From NCBI GenBank assembly GCA_021292165.1, contig CM037880.1, positions 181,867,085-181,931,084 of the forward strand: a DNA stretch of 64,000 bases. Reading direction: 5' to 3'. Source of the stretch: Shinisaurus crocodilurus (Eukaryota; Chordata; Lepidosauria; Squamata; Shinisauridae). Positions 11,431 through 23,631 of this stretch are shown here, piece by piece; the stretch's first letter is position 1, and every line of letters starts with the position of its first letter. The notes under the pieces were generated by a model that had not been told where the DNA came from, searched no databases, and saw only the letters and a list, made by a program, of their open reading frames with translations. The position numbers were made by a program, and so were the translations under genes.

Positions 11431-11580
11431 AGCTGGCGTGGAAACCCCCCACACTGGTTGCTCTCCAAGGTTGGGAAGGTGACCTCGAAGAGGGGCAAAA
11501 GGGGGTGCCCTTTTGCCCCTCTTCAAGGTCACCTTCCCAACCTTGGAGAGCAACCAGTGTGGGGGGTTTCCATGCCAGCT
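11431..11580. repeat. Long near-perfect palindrome, 73-bp arms, 4-nt loop
   Basis: Arm 11431-11503 and arm 11508-11580 are reverse complements at 71 of 73 positions, separated only by GGTG. The mismatches are G/A near the outer end (GGCGTGG versus GGCATGG) and C/T near the loop (CCTCGAAG versus CCTTGAAG). Overlapping open frames on both strands result from this symmetry. It may be the core of a foldback MITE whose right end is at about 11720 (GGATTGCACTCCC followed by TAA). Confidence 0.9.
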
Positions 11581-12320
11581 GAGAGGGGGCGAGGGGGGGG
11601 ACGGAGTTCTGATTCCCAGTTCTGAGGCTGTAGCACAGACTCCGACTTCAGAACTGGGGATCTGAAAAGCCCTACGGCTGCTCAGATGCTGTCTTGGGGC
11701 TATAGGATTGCACTCCCTAAGGTTCTTAATGTTTTCATAGTACAACAACCATATCCAGCCCAGGTGTTGAAGCACATGTGAAGGATGCGCACACACACCC
11801 ATTTCCCCGCAAAATCCAATGATTGTGTCATCCATGCACACCATCCAGGCTATGTTGTTCAGTCCCTTCCTTTCTTCTTTCATGTGATCCCTGTTTCCAA
11901 GCCCCTTGCACACTTATATAATTCACAGTGATGGGCAACGTTCAAATCGGAGAGTTCAGAACACAAACTCACCCAGTTCAAAAAGCCTTGCTGAGTTCAA
12001 TCTGCCTCGAATTGGGGGTTGCTCCCTGCTACCAGCCAACTTTTCCTCCAAACTGAGGGGTAACAAGCTGTTCAGGTCTCTCCCATTAAACATGCCTTTA
12101 CATTAAGCCTTTGGCTCAACTTTATCTCCTAAACCTACTAGAAGTTGACCTAAGTATGTGCAACTAAAAGAATTGCATATTATTATTCTCCTACCTCCAT
12201 TTCTTTCCCTTTTCTCTGTTGTCTCCCTTTCCGATTATAACCCTCTTGTTCTCTCTTTTGTAAAGCACCATCAGTTGTGCAATTAGGTGATTTTAGACTT
12301 CTGGACTTAATGGTCTCACA

Positions 12321-12368
<48 letters not shown>

Positions 12369-12785
12369 GTGTTCTTTAGACAGTAATGTGTTTACTTCAC
12401 TTACTTTAAAATGTGGTAAGCCAGACTCCTGTGTTTGGGGGCCCATCTGCTCATTCCTTTGCCTGGGGTCCTGGGCGTCTGCCCCAAATTCCTGCCCTAA
12501 GGGCACCACTGAGCGCTATCTATGTACATGGCTTGGAGTATTAAGGAAAAGCATAAGAATGAGTGAATGCATAATTGGAGCTGAAGCTACTGCTGATGTC
12601 TCATTTGTTGCTCAGTTTCATCCCTATTATCTCTGCATCTCCCATTCCTGTCGTCCCCCCCACTTGTTCAATTTGCTTCTCCTCCTCCTCTGCTTCCACT
12701 GCCAAAGTGTAGACTGTAAGCTCCCGTGGAAGAACTCTCCTCTTTTTTACCTTATGTACTCTGTAAAGTTCCATGAACAATAAGA
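11581..12785. other. Non-genic stretch up to the assembly gap
   Basis: Contains a second small dyad at about 11615-11665 (CCCAGTTCTGA and TTCAGAACTGGGG) and a (TG)n run at 12325-12362. No coding sequence is seen. Confidence 0.45.
12325..12362. repeat. (TG)n microsatellite
   Basis: About nineteen TG units. Confidence 0.95.
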
Positions 12786-12885
12786 NNNNNNNNNNNNNNN
12801 NNNNNNNNNNNNNNNNNNNNNNNNNNNNNNNNNNNNNNNNNNNNNNNNNNNNNNNNNNNNNNNNNNNNNNNNNNNNNNNNNNNNN
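12786..12885. other. Assembly gap, 100 Ns
   Basis: Exactly 100 N characters, the usual placeholder for a gap of unknown length between joined contigs. Order and distance across this point should not be trusted. Confidence 0.98.
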
Positions 12886-14474
12886 CTGTTGCCCCACTTA
12901 GAAGAAATCCATTAGGTTATTTATTTATTTATTTCCATTTTTTCTAGAGAATGCTTCTGTGTGGGGGGCTCACAGTTTTACTAAGCTTGGGGGAAAAACT
13001 GATAGGTGAAGCTAGGTTCCCCCAACCATTCTCAAGCAAAATACCCTTACCATTGAACAATGCCAGCTCCAGGTTTTGAGGGCCCTTGGGCAAGACACCC
13101 TGAATGGGCCCCCTCTCTCAGTGAGTTTACCTTCACACCACCATTATCAACAAACTCTTTCCCATCATTGCTACCACTTGCTAGCTTGACAGGCTGAAAG
13201 CCAGTGCAGTAGATAGTGGCATCTACCGCCCCGCCTTCTTACCACCATGGGCTGGGCCAGAGCAAGAGGCAGTGAACATTCACAGTGATGAAAGAGGAGC
13301 AACTCCAGGTCCTTGTTAGTGGGTGCCTATTAGGGTGTGGGCCCTCGCAAGTGCCCAGTCATGCCTACACTGAATTTCGGTCTTGCCACTGAGAAGGGGA
13401 ATGGAAGCAGAAGGGCTTTCTAAAGACAGGAAAGGCCTGGCCTCTTCCTCACCAGCAATAATCCTCTGAAGTGCACATTTAACCTGGGACATGGACTTGC
13501 AGTTGCCTCGGCCTTCCAAATTGGATAGGGAAGAAGAGGAAGCAAATCCCTTAAAGCTCTTGTTTCCATACACATAGCTCTTTTGAAAAACTGTGAGTGT
13601 ATCCAACGTTATTCCTACTTAGATTAGACCTATTAAAATGAATGGGACTTAGGTTAGACTAACATTGGATACAGCCCTATTCAGATCCCACAAATGCTGT
13701 TATCTTTGACTAACCCAAAAGAATAGGAGGACTCAAACTATCCTTCTAGTAAAGCAAAAGAGCAAAAGTGAGTGTGGGATAGTGGAATAGAGTGCTGTGA
13801 ACTGTCTCTCTGTAGCCTTTTATGCACAGCTTTTATCTTTCATAAATGGCCTAGAACCCACATAACTAGGTCAATCCTCTCATATCTAATCAATCTCTAC
13901 TTTCCTGGCATTATGGTAATGTTAAATGTGGCCCAGGAAACCAGATACTGAGAAATCCTACACAAGGCATTTATTCTGCACTTGTCATTTCCTGCTTACA
14001 GTTTTTACGGTTCTTTAGATAACATTATGACCTTCCAGCTTCGCTTCTGGTTGTAAACAGCAATTCCAGCAAGTTTTTTTTTAGAGCAGGGAAATGCTAT
14101 ATTATTTAAAGAAAGCAAAAGAAACACTTTTTCCACTTGTGTAATTGTGCTGTTCTGCTATACCACCGTGCCACCTAGAGGTTATGTAACAGAAACGCAG
14201 GAAAGGAACCTTTGAGTAGTGCTTGCACCACAATTCTGTGACAAAACCGAAAGTATATAGTGGATTAACAGTATCGTGTAGAAAAACTCACCGTGGTTAG
14301 ATGGGGCTAAGAAGATACACTAAAATTACATTCTATGGAGGAATGCTTATAATTTCACCATAAAGCAGTTGGAAACTGCTGCAACCTTGCTCCTTCAACT
14401 TGGGGCTACTTATGAGGTCAGAGCAAGATTCCTGGCCCAGCAAAAACAGTGTCTTCTTAATTTCATATATATAT

Positions 14475-14509
<35 letters not shown>

Positions 14510-14794
14510 ATTAATCGCAGAAATATTTGGATGCCTGAAAATCATTAGATACTGCACATGCTAAAGCAAATTATGCTAATGGGGATTGTCCAGATGTAGA
14601 CTGATGAAATTAATTTACCAACAATCAGGGAAGGAATTGAATTGCTGCCACTAAATCCCTAGTCCAAAAATTGTGTTTTGTTACTGAATGTCAAGCTATT
14701 TAATAACTCATTAAATATAGAGTATAATGTGTTATTGGGCAAAGGGGAATAAAGTGAACGGTATCAATTTCTTACTTTGTCCATTTTTGACACT
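12886..14794. other. Non-genic stretch
   Basis: A palindromic MITE-like insert at about 13590-13682 has TTAGATTAGACCTATTAAAA and a matching right arm around GACTTAGGTTAGAC. An (AT)n/(CA)n run lies at 14466-14508. The segment 13553-13760 is related to 15615-15685 plus 17232-17275. No coding sequence is seen. Confidence 0.4.
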
Positions 14795-14965
14795 CATAGA
14801 TTCATAGATCATAGAGCTGGAAGGGGCCTACAAGGCCATCGAGTCCAACCCGCTGCTCAGTGCAGGAAACTAGAGGTGGGGTCTCCCATCCAAGTAATAA
14901 CCAGGCCTGACCCTGCTTAGCTTTCCACGCTCAGGCAAGCTGAGCCAGCGTGAGCCACAGGCCTG
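14795..14965 (-). mobile_element. Chimeric SINE: 5S-rRNA-like head, CR1-like tail (copy 1)
   Basis: On the minus strand the head includes about 42 bases (14881-14922) matching internal 5S rRNA: AGCTAAGCAGGGTC, GCCTGGTTA and TACTTGGATGGGAGAC, with a short deviation at GTTATTACTT. The tail reads GTTGGACTCGATGGCCTTG and ends in CTATGATCTATGAATCTATG, which is the 3' end of a CR1 LINE. The same head-to-tail junction occurs in the copy at 47391, so this is a mobile family and not a chance neighbour pair. The left end is GGCCTGTGGCTCACG. Confidence 0.8.
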
Positions 14966-14974
14966 TAAAACCAG

Positions 14975-15065
14975 CCTTCTCCAACCTGGTGCCCTCTAGA
15001 TGTGTTGGACTGCAACCCCCTAAAGGCTGGGAATGATGGGAGTTGCAATCCAATGATCTGGAGTG
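14975..15065 (+). mobile_element. Degenerate copy of the 6229-type hAT MITE
   Basis: CAGCCTTCTCCAACCTGGTG, CTAGATGTGTTGGACTGC and ATGATGGGAGTTGCAATCC match the family. The right end is eroded and no 8-bp duplication was found. Confidence 0.6.
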
Positions 15066-15685
15066 CACCAACTGTGGAGGTGTCTCAAGACTAAACTAAC
15101 ATGCTTGCAGTAATCTATGTGAGAACCCTTTACTGGATGGCTGGGAAGATACATTCTTGAAAGACCGTGAACATGATTCCGACTCTGAAAACTACAGTTT
15201 GTGCAGCAGAGAAGCCCAAAGAATATTTACACTTCATTTATTTGTTTCAGATAAAAGGGAGATAAGTGCTGTTAAAATGAAATCATCCAAAGTACATCCA
15301 ATTTTATTGAGTCTGATAAAAGATGCTGGCTAAAATTATGCAATTACATTATGATCAGAGTGCTATAACTATGTAATATGTCTTGACTATCCTCTTCTAC
15401 ATTTTGCTTTGCAATGCAGGCCAAAATCAGCAACAGACAAGCAGTAACAAAAATGAAACAAACTGAACTACTCAAGGCTCTGATAAATCTGATGATTACA
15501 TTCAATCTTGCAAAGGTCAGTGTAGCCAATCTTCCCTCTACAGATTGCAAAAGATTCATTAGACTTTATAACATGGTGAAGTCACCAGCCCAGCATTAGG
15601 GGGGACACACAATGAAGTTCTTGTTTCCGTAGACATGGCTCTTCTGAAAAACTAGTGCTGTTATCTTTGACTAAGCAAAATGTAG
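15066..15685. other. Non-genic stretch
   Basis: No gene or clear element. The last 70 bases match part of 13553-13700 (TCTTGTTTCC, GAAAAACT, CTGTTATCTTTGACTAA). Confidence 0.4.
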
Positions 15686-17235
15686 ATAGAATCATAGAAT
15701 CATAGAAAAGTAGAGTTGGAAGGGGCCTACAAGGCCATCGAGTCCAACCCCCTGCTCAATGCAGGAATCTAGGTCAAATCTCTGACAGATGTCTGTCCAG
15801 CTGCACCTTGAATGCCTCCAGAGTGGGAGAGCCCACGACCTCCCTAGGTAGTTGATTCCATTGTCTTATTGCTCTGACAGTCAGGAAATTTTTCCTGATG
15901 TTTAGGTGGAATCTAGGTTCCTGTAACTTGAGCCCATTATTCCGTGTCCTGCAAACTGGGATGAACGAGAAGATCTTTGCCCTCCTCGGTGTGACATCCC
16001 TTCAAATACTGGAAGAGTGCGATCATATCTCCCCTCAGTCTCCTCTTCTGAAGGCTAAACATGCCCAGTTCTTTCAGTCTCTCCTCATAGGGCCTTGTTT
16101 CCAGTCCCTTTATCATCCTTGTTGCCCTCCTCTGAACCCTCTCCAGTTTGTCTATGTCCTTCTTAAAGTGAGGTGCCCAGAACTGGACGCAGTACTCAAG
16201 ATGAGGCCAACCAGTGCTGAGTAAAGGGGAATTATCACTTCCCGCGATTTGGAAGCTATACTTCTATTAATACAGCCCAAAATTGCATTTGCCTTCTTTG
16301 CAGCCACATCGCATTGCTGGCTCATATTCAGTTTGTGATCTACCACAATTCCAAGATCCTTCTCACTGTAGTATTGTTGAGCCAAGTGTCCCCCATTCTG
16401 TAACTCTGCATTTGGTTTCCTCTCCCTAGGTGCAGCACTTGGCATTTATCCCTATAAATTTCATTCTGTTGTTTTCGGCCCGCGCTCCAGCCTATCGAGG
16501 TCACTTTGAATTTGTTTCTGTCTTCCAGAGTATTAGCTGTTCCACCCACTTTGTGTCATCTGCAAATTTGATAAGCATTCCCTGTACCTCCTGATCCAAG
16601 TCATTAATAAAAATGTTGAAGAGCACCGGGCCCAGGACCGAGCCCTGTGGTACCCTGCTCGTTACCTCTCCCCAGTTTGAGAAGGAACCATTGATAAGCA
16701 CTCTTTGAGTCCGATTCTGTAGCCAATTGTGGATCTACCTGATAGTTTGTTCCATCTAGCCCACTCTTAGCTAGCTTACTAATCAGGATATCATGAGGCA
16801 CTTTGTCGAAAGCTTTGCTGAAGTCCAGATATATTGTCCACAGCATTCCCACAGTCCACGAGGTACCCACAAAGATCAAAAGAGATCAGATTAGTCTGAC
16901 AGGATTTGTTCTTGACAAATCCATGCTGGCTTCTAGTAATCACTGCATTGTTTTCAAGGTGCTTGCAGACTGACTTCTTTATAATCTGCTCAAAATCTTC
17001 CCGGGGATTGATGTCAGACTGACTGGTCTGTAGTTCCCAGGTTCCTCCTTCTTGCCCTTTTTGAAGATGGGAACAACATTTGCCCTCCTCCAGTCGTCTG
17101 ACACTTCACCTGTCCTCCATGATTTCTCAAAGATAATAGACAGTGATTCTGAGAGTTCTTCTGCCAGTTCCTTTATTACTCTAGGATGCAGCTCATCAGG
17201 CCCTGGAGATTTAAACTCGTTCAGAGTAATCAGTC
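15686..17235 (-). mobile_element. 5'-truncated CR1 LINE with reverse transcriptase remnants
   Basis: The plus strand begins ATAGAATCATAGAATCATAG, the reverse complement of the CR1 3' octamer tail, so the element runs on the minus strand. Frames on that strand contain [33 protein letters not shown] and KFADDTK, which are the reverse-transcriptase palm motifs including the F-A-D-D catalytic box. The coding sequence is split over several frames, and everything upstream of the RT (5'UTR, ORF1, endonuclease) is missing. CR1 copies normally lack clear target duplications and none is seen. Confidence 0.92.
16152..16879 (-). pseudogene. CR1 ORF2 reverse transcriptase fragment, frameshifted
   Basis: Three overlapping minus-strand frames (16604-16879, 16501-16701, 16152-16549) together cover an RT palm and the start of the thumb/connection region. 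Visible motifs are [30 protein letters not shown] and a later [13 protein letters not shown] segment typical of CR1 C-termini. Breaks between the frames mean no functional protein could be made. RT of this type would copy CR1 RNA at a nicked target. Confidence 0.85.
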
Positions 17236-20200
17236 CTCAAACTATGCGTCTAGTAAATCAAAGAGCTGGGATGGTTTAAAACTATAGAAAACTATAACCA
17301 GCACCAGGTATTATAACCAGTGATATTTTTGGCATTCATAATTATGGATCTTGGCACCTCATAATGCTCGTTTTCATTCCAAGGTAAGCATTATAGCCAC
17401 ATGAGTTTTTTCCTGTAGCTTGGATTTAATCTAAACTGGAGAATTGACCGTGTGCCTACCTTGGATGCAGCAAGGATGTCTCACTCCAGGTCTCCCTCCC
17501 TCCCTTCCTTCTTGAACATTGCTGCAGCAGCATCCCAGGCAACAGGGACTATGGGAAATATAGTTTTACCTAGAGCCCTGAGACATGTAGTTTCTATTAT
17601 GCCTGATGTCCATACTAAGGGCTTGGGTGCTCTGGGAAAATTACATTTCCTAGGGTTCCTGGCACCTTGAATGCTGCCATAGCAGCATTCTAGCAGACAT
17701 AAGGGAGAGAGGTCCCATAAGACCCAGATGATCTTGGAGGAGGGGCAATGCTGTGCAGTTTAGCTTCTTCTGCTGAATTCAAATAATGTTATCAGCCCTG
17801 CAATGAAATCCAAACGGAGCTCACAAACTAAACCAAGCTGACGTTCTTTCAAGTTTCTTGTTCACAGTTTTTTACTGCTTTGTCTCTGATTGTTTGTAAC
17901 CTGATGCCTCCAAGAAGGGTGGACAATTTTTCTGATCCAGTTAATATAGGAGGTAGTTACCACAACTAAGTTCATTTTCCCACTATCCATATGAGTAACT
18001 GCTATGGAGAGCATGCTTTGATTTAACACTGCATTGCGAGGCAGACTCATCTGGGTTTTCCAGTGGGATGCTTCTAATGGCCTCCATTATTACATATATA
18101 GAGGATCCCTTCTTGCCTGAGACACAAGGATGGAAGCTAAGCCCATGCCATCATCCACACACACACAAACACCTTGATGATTATCCACATATATCTGTCT
18201 AACATGGTGGCCCAAGCTTTTCATTCTCTATTGATCCTCATCCACCCCAGTCTTCCCATTCTATTTTTTAATTTATGACTTAAATTATGGCTCCCGCTTC
18301 TGATATATGAGAGCATGGGTGTGCCCGGATGGTCATATCCATTATGTGTAATCTTCATGTACTACTGGTGCCTTGACCCTGCACTGCTTTTTCTCTGGCC
18401 ATAATGCGGGTTACAGTGATCATGTGGACTAACATGGTTCATTCATATCCCACAACAGGATGGCCAGTATAACAGGTATTGCTGCATTTTACATGTACTC
18501 ACTTTGCTGTTTTCCTACATCTCTGGCTTAATAATGTGCACAGCATCAAGAGCAAGACATTGAGTCTAGTCATACTTTGTGGGCCAGGTTTGCTAATCAT
18601 TTCCATTATCTACAGCTGGAGCTGGAGAGAAGACAGCTTACTTACTCAGTTTGTGCCCTTCCTTTCAGCCGTACCAGAGAGCCACAAGCCAGCTCACAAA
18701 CTAGAACCCCCCATCATTAATGGTTCCTTAGGAAAGGCAATGTTTAAGCAAAGATTGTAGGGAATGATTCGGACTATAATCCCTTCACCTCTTAATTTGA
18801 GTAGTCCCACTGGTATTAATGGAACTACTCCAGAATAAGTAGCTGGAGGGTGTTGGTTTCAGACACCCAGTAGCCAAAACAAGCTAAAAACAGGTGAATG
18901 TGATAGTAATTATTCTTGACATAATAAGATATGTATGAATGGCAGATGCTGATTTTGTAGATCCCCATTTACTCTGGAAATGCAATAGCAGGAGACAGGA
19001 TACTCTTTATATACAAGAATACCAGCACTAGGTAATCTGTACTTCATTTTAACAGTTGGGCCTGCCATTCACAAAAAGCTAGTTCCTGGAATGACTTCAC
19101 AGCAGATCTGCGCTACTGATGTTTGACATAGTTCCTAGGGCTGTGCTGATCCTTCTGATGTTTATGTTGGCATCTGGAATTCTGCTGTCCAAATGTCAGT
19201 CCGTTTCCTGGTTGCTGAACATCTAAGAGCCTCCCAGGTCTTAAAGCTGGAGGCTATGATGAATTAGCACTGCCACCATTAGAAACATTTTTGATACCCA
19301 GCTGTTCTGGGAAGGGGAAAAAAAACTTGAGGTTCATTCAGGGACTTTTCTAGCTTCAATAAGGCATTGGCATGACCTCTTTTCTCCTATAGTGTCCCTT
19401 CTAGCCTTGTACAACACCATAACAACATTTACTGTAAGCACCCTAAAATACTGGAAGCTCCAACACTGTACATCATCCTAAATTTTTTATAAATTGGCAG
19501 GTTTGGAAAGAAAGAAAGTTTGCATAATAAATGCACATGACAGATAGCTTCAAGGGTTTTGGAAGAGGACTAAAAAAAATAAACTTAGCAATTGAATGAG
19601 AATGAAGACCCTTTGTCATACACACACATGTGTGCGTGCACGCACGCACACACACGCACACATACATATATACATATTGGTTTGATCTGTTGCCCTCAGG
19701 AGGGGGAAATAATATGCCTGAAAATTTCGCTTTCATGTCAATAGGATAAAAACACAGATGTTACAAGCAGAAGAATGCAGCTGGGTCTCCCAGTAAAAAT
19801 AATAGGAAGGTTATAGGATATGCACACTTTTAAAATTGCCTATAAACAGGGGCTATTTCTCCTCATCTATCTGAAATTTGGCAAGTCTAATGCCCTGGGG
19901 GTGGGAGTGGTAGTAGAATGTTTGCATATTTCATGCCATTTGGATGGAACACACAAAGTTATAAGCAGCAGACAACTGGCTGTGTTCCACTGAAATCAAT
20001 GGGGGGGGGGAGATGAACTATTGATGGATGGACAAATGGATGAACTATTTAAGATGCATGAAAAACAAAATTAATGTATTTTAAAATGGAAAATGAATGA
20101 GAAAAAGCACGTTTTTCTTGCACAGCCCTAGTCAACTTTTTGTGTAAATGGGAAATGAATTATCTTTCATATTGACCAGATAATGGTTTTCCATGTCTTT

Positions 20201-21586
20201 CACTTCACAGCAACCCATCATTTTTCACTTCACAGCAACCCATCATTAATGGTTAATATTATACAAAAGTTATTTCCAACTAATCTAACACCTAAACATT
20301 TCTCGGGTGCATAAGAAAGAAAGTCTTCTGTATTTAGTCATGACCTGTCAAATAATGGATCGGGTTGATTCCTGTTAGATCTATCTTCAGTCGTATCCTA
20401 GATACAGTTGCTTATCTTATCTAACACCCCTTGCTAATCGATCCATGTGACTTTCACAGAGCACGTACATTGGGTTCTCTCTGCACGATCAGGGCCCCTC
20501 GAAAAGGGGGTGTTCCTGATCATGCAGAGAAGCCCTTCTCGTGTACATGGGGTCTTTTTAAAACCTTATTAAATCTCATTATGAACATGGGAAGTTCCCA
20601 TTTACACACAAAGAGACAGACAAACACAGAGACACCACGCTTTCGTACAACATGCATCATAAACATTTGAAATGGGCCACTGCCTTTTATAAATGTGGCT
20701 GTATTTTTGCTGCTCATTACTCTTTGTCTAGCATTGCCTTATATTGTTACCAGAAATGTTAAATTTTTAAATCCTTAATTTCCTTAACTCTTTCTCTCGT
20801 TATCTTAGAAAGTTGTAGCACTCATCACATAGAGGTGCATATATTAATATCACTTCACACTGAAGCCAATACAAAAATATGGCAATATGTTATGGTCAGA
20901 AGTAACTACAGGGAATTAGTGACAGCGTTTTCATGCCATTTGCCGCATTTTCAGTACAACGAGCGGTGTAAATCATGGAATATTTGCATAGCGAAATGTC
21001 ATCATAATCACAGCACAGATTCCACTCTAAAACCAGAAACACTAAAATAAAAAGCCCCTTACCTTTGTGACAATCTGCTTCCAACATTTCCCCCAAGAGT
21101 GAGTGGATGCCATTTGGTCTCTGTTATCAGGGGCAACAGGGCATATGGCATTTTGGTACTGTGAATATAACAGATGAGGCTCATGTAGTTATATAATATT
21201 TTACCTGGACAGAGTGATTTATGGGTGGTATATGGTTCATCTTCATAGCAACCTTGTGAGGTTGGTTGTTAGTATCCCAGTTTACAGACGGTGAGCTGAA
21301 GATAAGAGATGGCAATTTACCCAAGACATCCAGCTTGGAGTGGCTACCCTTCAGAAAAGTCATTTTGGGAGGTGAGGTTGGTATGGGGCTTTTTGCATTT
21401 CCCCCCCCCCCCTTAGGCTGCAGCCCTATGCACGTGTTTTTTGAATGTAAGCTCCATTGAACTGGCAAGACTTATTTGTGAACAAAAATGCATAGGATTG
21501 TGTGTTAGGCTGCAGTTAGGATGCACTCTCCTATTTGTGAACTTATTTGTGAACTATTGAACTCAGAGGGACTCACTAAGAAACCT
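17236..21586. other. Long gene-free stretch
   Basis: No coding sequence is recognised. A MITE-like palindrome lies near 18765-18850. A mixed (CA)n/(CG)n purine-pyrimidine alternating run sits at 19620-19675. A hairpin with 16-bp arms lies at 20478-20493 and 20515-20530. A palindromic element is at about 21413-21520. The sequence at 20836-21050 is AT-rich, low in repeats and contains ATTTGCAT; conserved non-coding function is possible but untested. Confidence 0.4.
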
Positions 21587-21587
21587 T

Positions 21588-21790
21588 AGAATCCAGAGTT
21601 GGAAATGACCTCAGAAGCCATCCAGTCCAACTCCCTGCCAATGCAGGAAATCCACTACTGCAGCATCGTTGGTAGTACATCCAGCCTCTGCCTAAAATTC
21701 TCTAACAAAGGAGAGTCACCAGCTTCCAGGGCAGTCTGTTCCACTGTCAAACAGCTTGTAATATCAGGAAGCTCTTTCTAATGTATAAGC
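21588..21790 (-). mobile_element. CR1-like 3' fragment
   Basis: AGAGTTGGAAATGACCTC, CCAGTCCAACTCCCTGCC and TCCACTGTCAAACAGC are the antisense of a CR1-type 3' region. It differs more from the 15686 copy than the 48087 copy does, suggesting another CR1 or L3 subfamily. The octamer tail is eroded. Confidence 0.65.
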
Positions 21791-22073
21791 ACTAGGTTTG
21801 GGGGTGCATTGTTTTTCATCTCGTCTTCTGGAACCAGGCCTGCTGGCCTACAGTCCTGGATGTGTCTCCTTGCCATTTTTATTCCTTGAAAGGGCATAGC
21901 CAAAATAGTCAACGTGGAGAGTTGCCTTCAAGCAGGCCCATGTTTATTGGTTTTATCCTGCCTTCTGAGTTTTTCTTCAAGGAACACATCCAAAAGAAAT
22001 GGCACCATGGATAGTGTTGAGATAACTAGATGCAAGGAGCGCATAATCCATCTGCTTGTATAACCAGGCCTCA

Positions 22074-22430
22074 TAGGTTGGCCAGGTTTCCTGCTCTACA
22101 GAGGACAGCCCTCCATTTTGGAAAGCTGGCAGAGGACAATCCTCCATTTGAAGGTGACCCTGTTTGATGGGCTGCCCGGCCCAATTCTGGTTTGAAATCA
22201 AAGAGCCATAAGGAGGGAGAGCAGGGGCCTTGAAGTTGCCCATCAATACGTAGTTAGCATGTGGACAGCAGACTGAACAGGCACACAGGTCACCTATTCC
22301 AGTACAGTGAGATGTATTTTATTTCAATTTAAATTATAGTTATTATTTCTAAAATTGCATATGTAAATGTTATGCAAATTGGTGTCCTCTTTTGTCCTCT
22401 CTTTTGGTGATGCATTTCTTCTTTTGGTAA
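22074..22430 (+). mobile_element. TAGGGTGGYCA-type DNA element, copy with damaged ends
   Basis: Starts TAGGTTGGCCAGG, followed by CTACAGAGGACAGCCCTCC, a CATGTGGACAGCAGACTGAA segment, GTGAGATGTATT, and ATGCAAATTGGTGTCC near the 3' side. The terminal GGCCACCCTA is not recognisable. Confidence 0.65.
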
Positions 22431-23631
22431 CTGCTCTGGGCCCTCAGCCATTATGGCACAAGGGAGCCATATTATAAAATCTCCAATCCCCCTCTCAGAG
22501 AGATAGAACAGTACTGCAGATGTTGCACTTAGCTGCCTGGGACTAGTAAAATAATGGGCACGGTCTCCAGGAAATGAGGGGAATGATTCCATAACATATG
22601 GAGGTTTGTCTGTCTGATGCTTCAGGCTTCATGACTATCTCCAAGTTGGTCCCTTCCTTCACTGAGTCTGTAAGAATACACCAGCTGCATTGATGCTTAT
22701 ATTTTGGGTAAAAGGTCTCAACACATTAGCTTCCTTACTCTAGGAATATGCAACTGTGTTAATGTGGGGGTTTAATAAGGCACTCTCTATCAGCCCCCTT
22801 ATTGATAACGGTTTGTTTTTAATAACAACCCTCTACCTTTCATAGCTGTGTAGAAGAGGGCATTACAGTAGATGTTGCTTTTCTCAGCCTTTCTCCGCCA
22901 AAATTCCCTCTGCATACAATTACAGCCTAAAGGTATAAGAGTGAGCTCTGCCCTGTTTCGCATCTGGTGGTCACACTTGCTATGGGGAACCTTGGAAGCT
23001 TCTGAACATTATTGTGTCCCAACACTGAGTAGCAGATACACCAGATCACTTAAGGCCCCATAGGAAGGTTATTTCAATTATCATCCTAGGTTACCAGCTC
23101 TATTTTTACCAAGCATTTCTGAAGAGCGAAAAAACTTAAGCATAACTTAAGCAACAGTGAATGTGTAATGATTTTACACATTTTAGTTGAAAATGAGGAA
23201 ATGCTGTTAAGCATGTGGATCTGTTTGTAAGTATGTAGCACAGGGCAGGGTTTACTGGAAGAAATCTAGAGTGTGCTCACACAGGCAATGAGTTCTGCTG
23301 CAATATATAACACACATAAAAATCTGTGAAGCTGACAAAGAACCTTCCTAATTCCCATGTAATTCCTGTGATAAATTGGTGTTTTATTTTATCAGCCTCT
23401 GTTCTTATGTCTTTAACAGCAGCTTCACCTGCAGGCATTAGCAGGTGATAATGTTACTTCCATGCAGTGAAAATCTTCATCCACTGATTGCTGCAGATCA
23501 GACTGCCCTTAAAAGGCACAGGTGTGGGTTTAAATCACTTCCTGGTCCATTAGCAACCCTAGTAGTAAACTAACACAGGAAATTCTGCAGTATCTCTGAG
23601 CTATCGAGAGGACTATGTACCATTGTTAAAG
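22431..23631. other. Gene-free stretch
   Basis: No gene or clear element. The part around 23110-23480 is repeat-poor and AT-rich with motifs such as TAATGATTTTACACATTTTA; I mark it only as a candidate for cross-species comparison. Confidence 0.35.

Noticed and set aside
11335..11913. Long frames on both strands across the palindrome
   Set aside because: Caused by the 73-bp inverted arms; the peptides mirror each other and match no family.
12277..12783. 168-codon plus-strand frame
   Set aside because: Its start is a translated (TG)n run and the rest has no protein-like features.
14881..14922. 5S rRNA gene
   Set aside because: Only about 42 internal bases match and the same fused CR1 tail occurs in a second copy, so it is a SINE and not an rRNA gene.
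19620..19675. Possible Z-DNA-forming regulatory tract
   Set aside because: It is an alternating CA/CG simple repeat; nothing nearby suggests a promoter.
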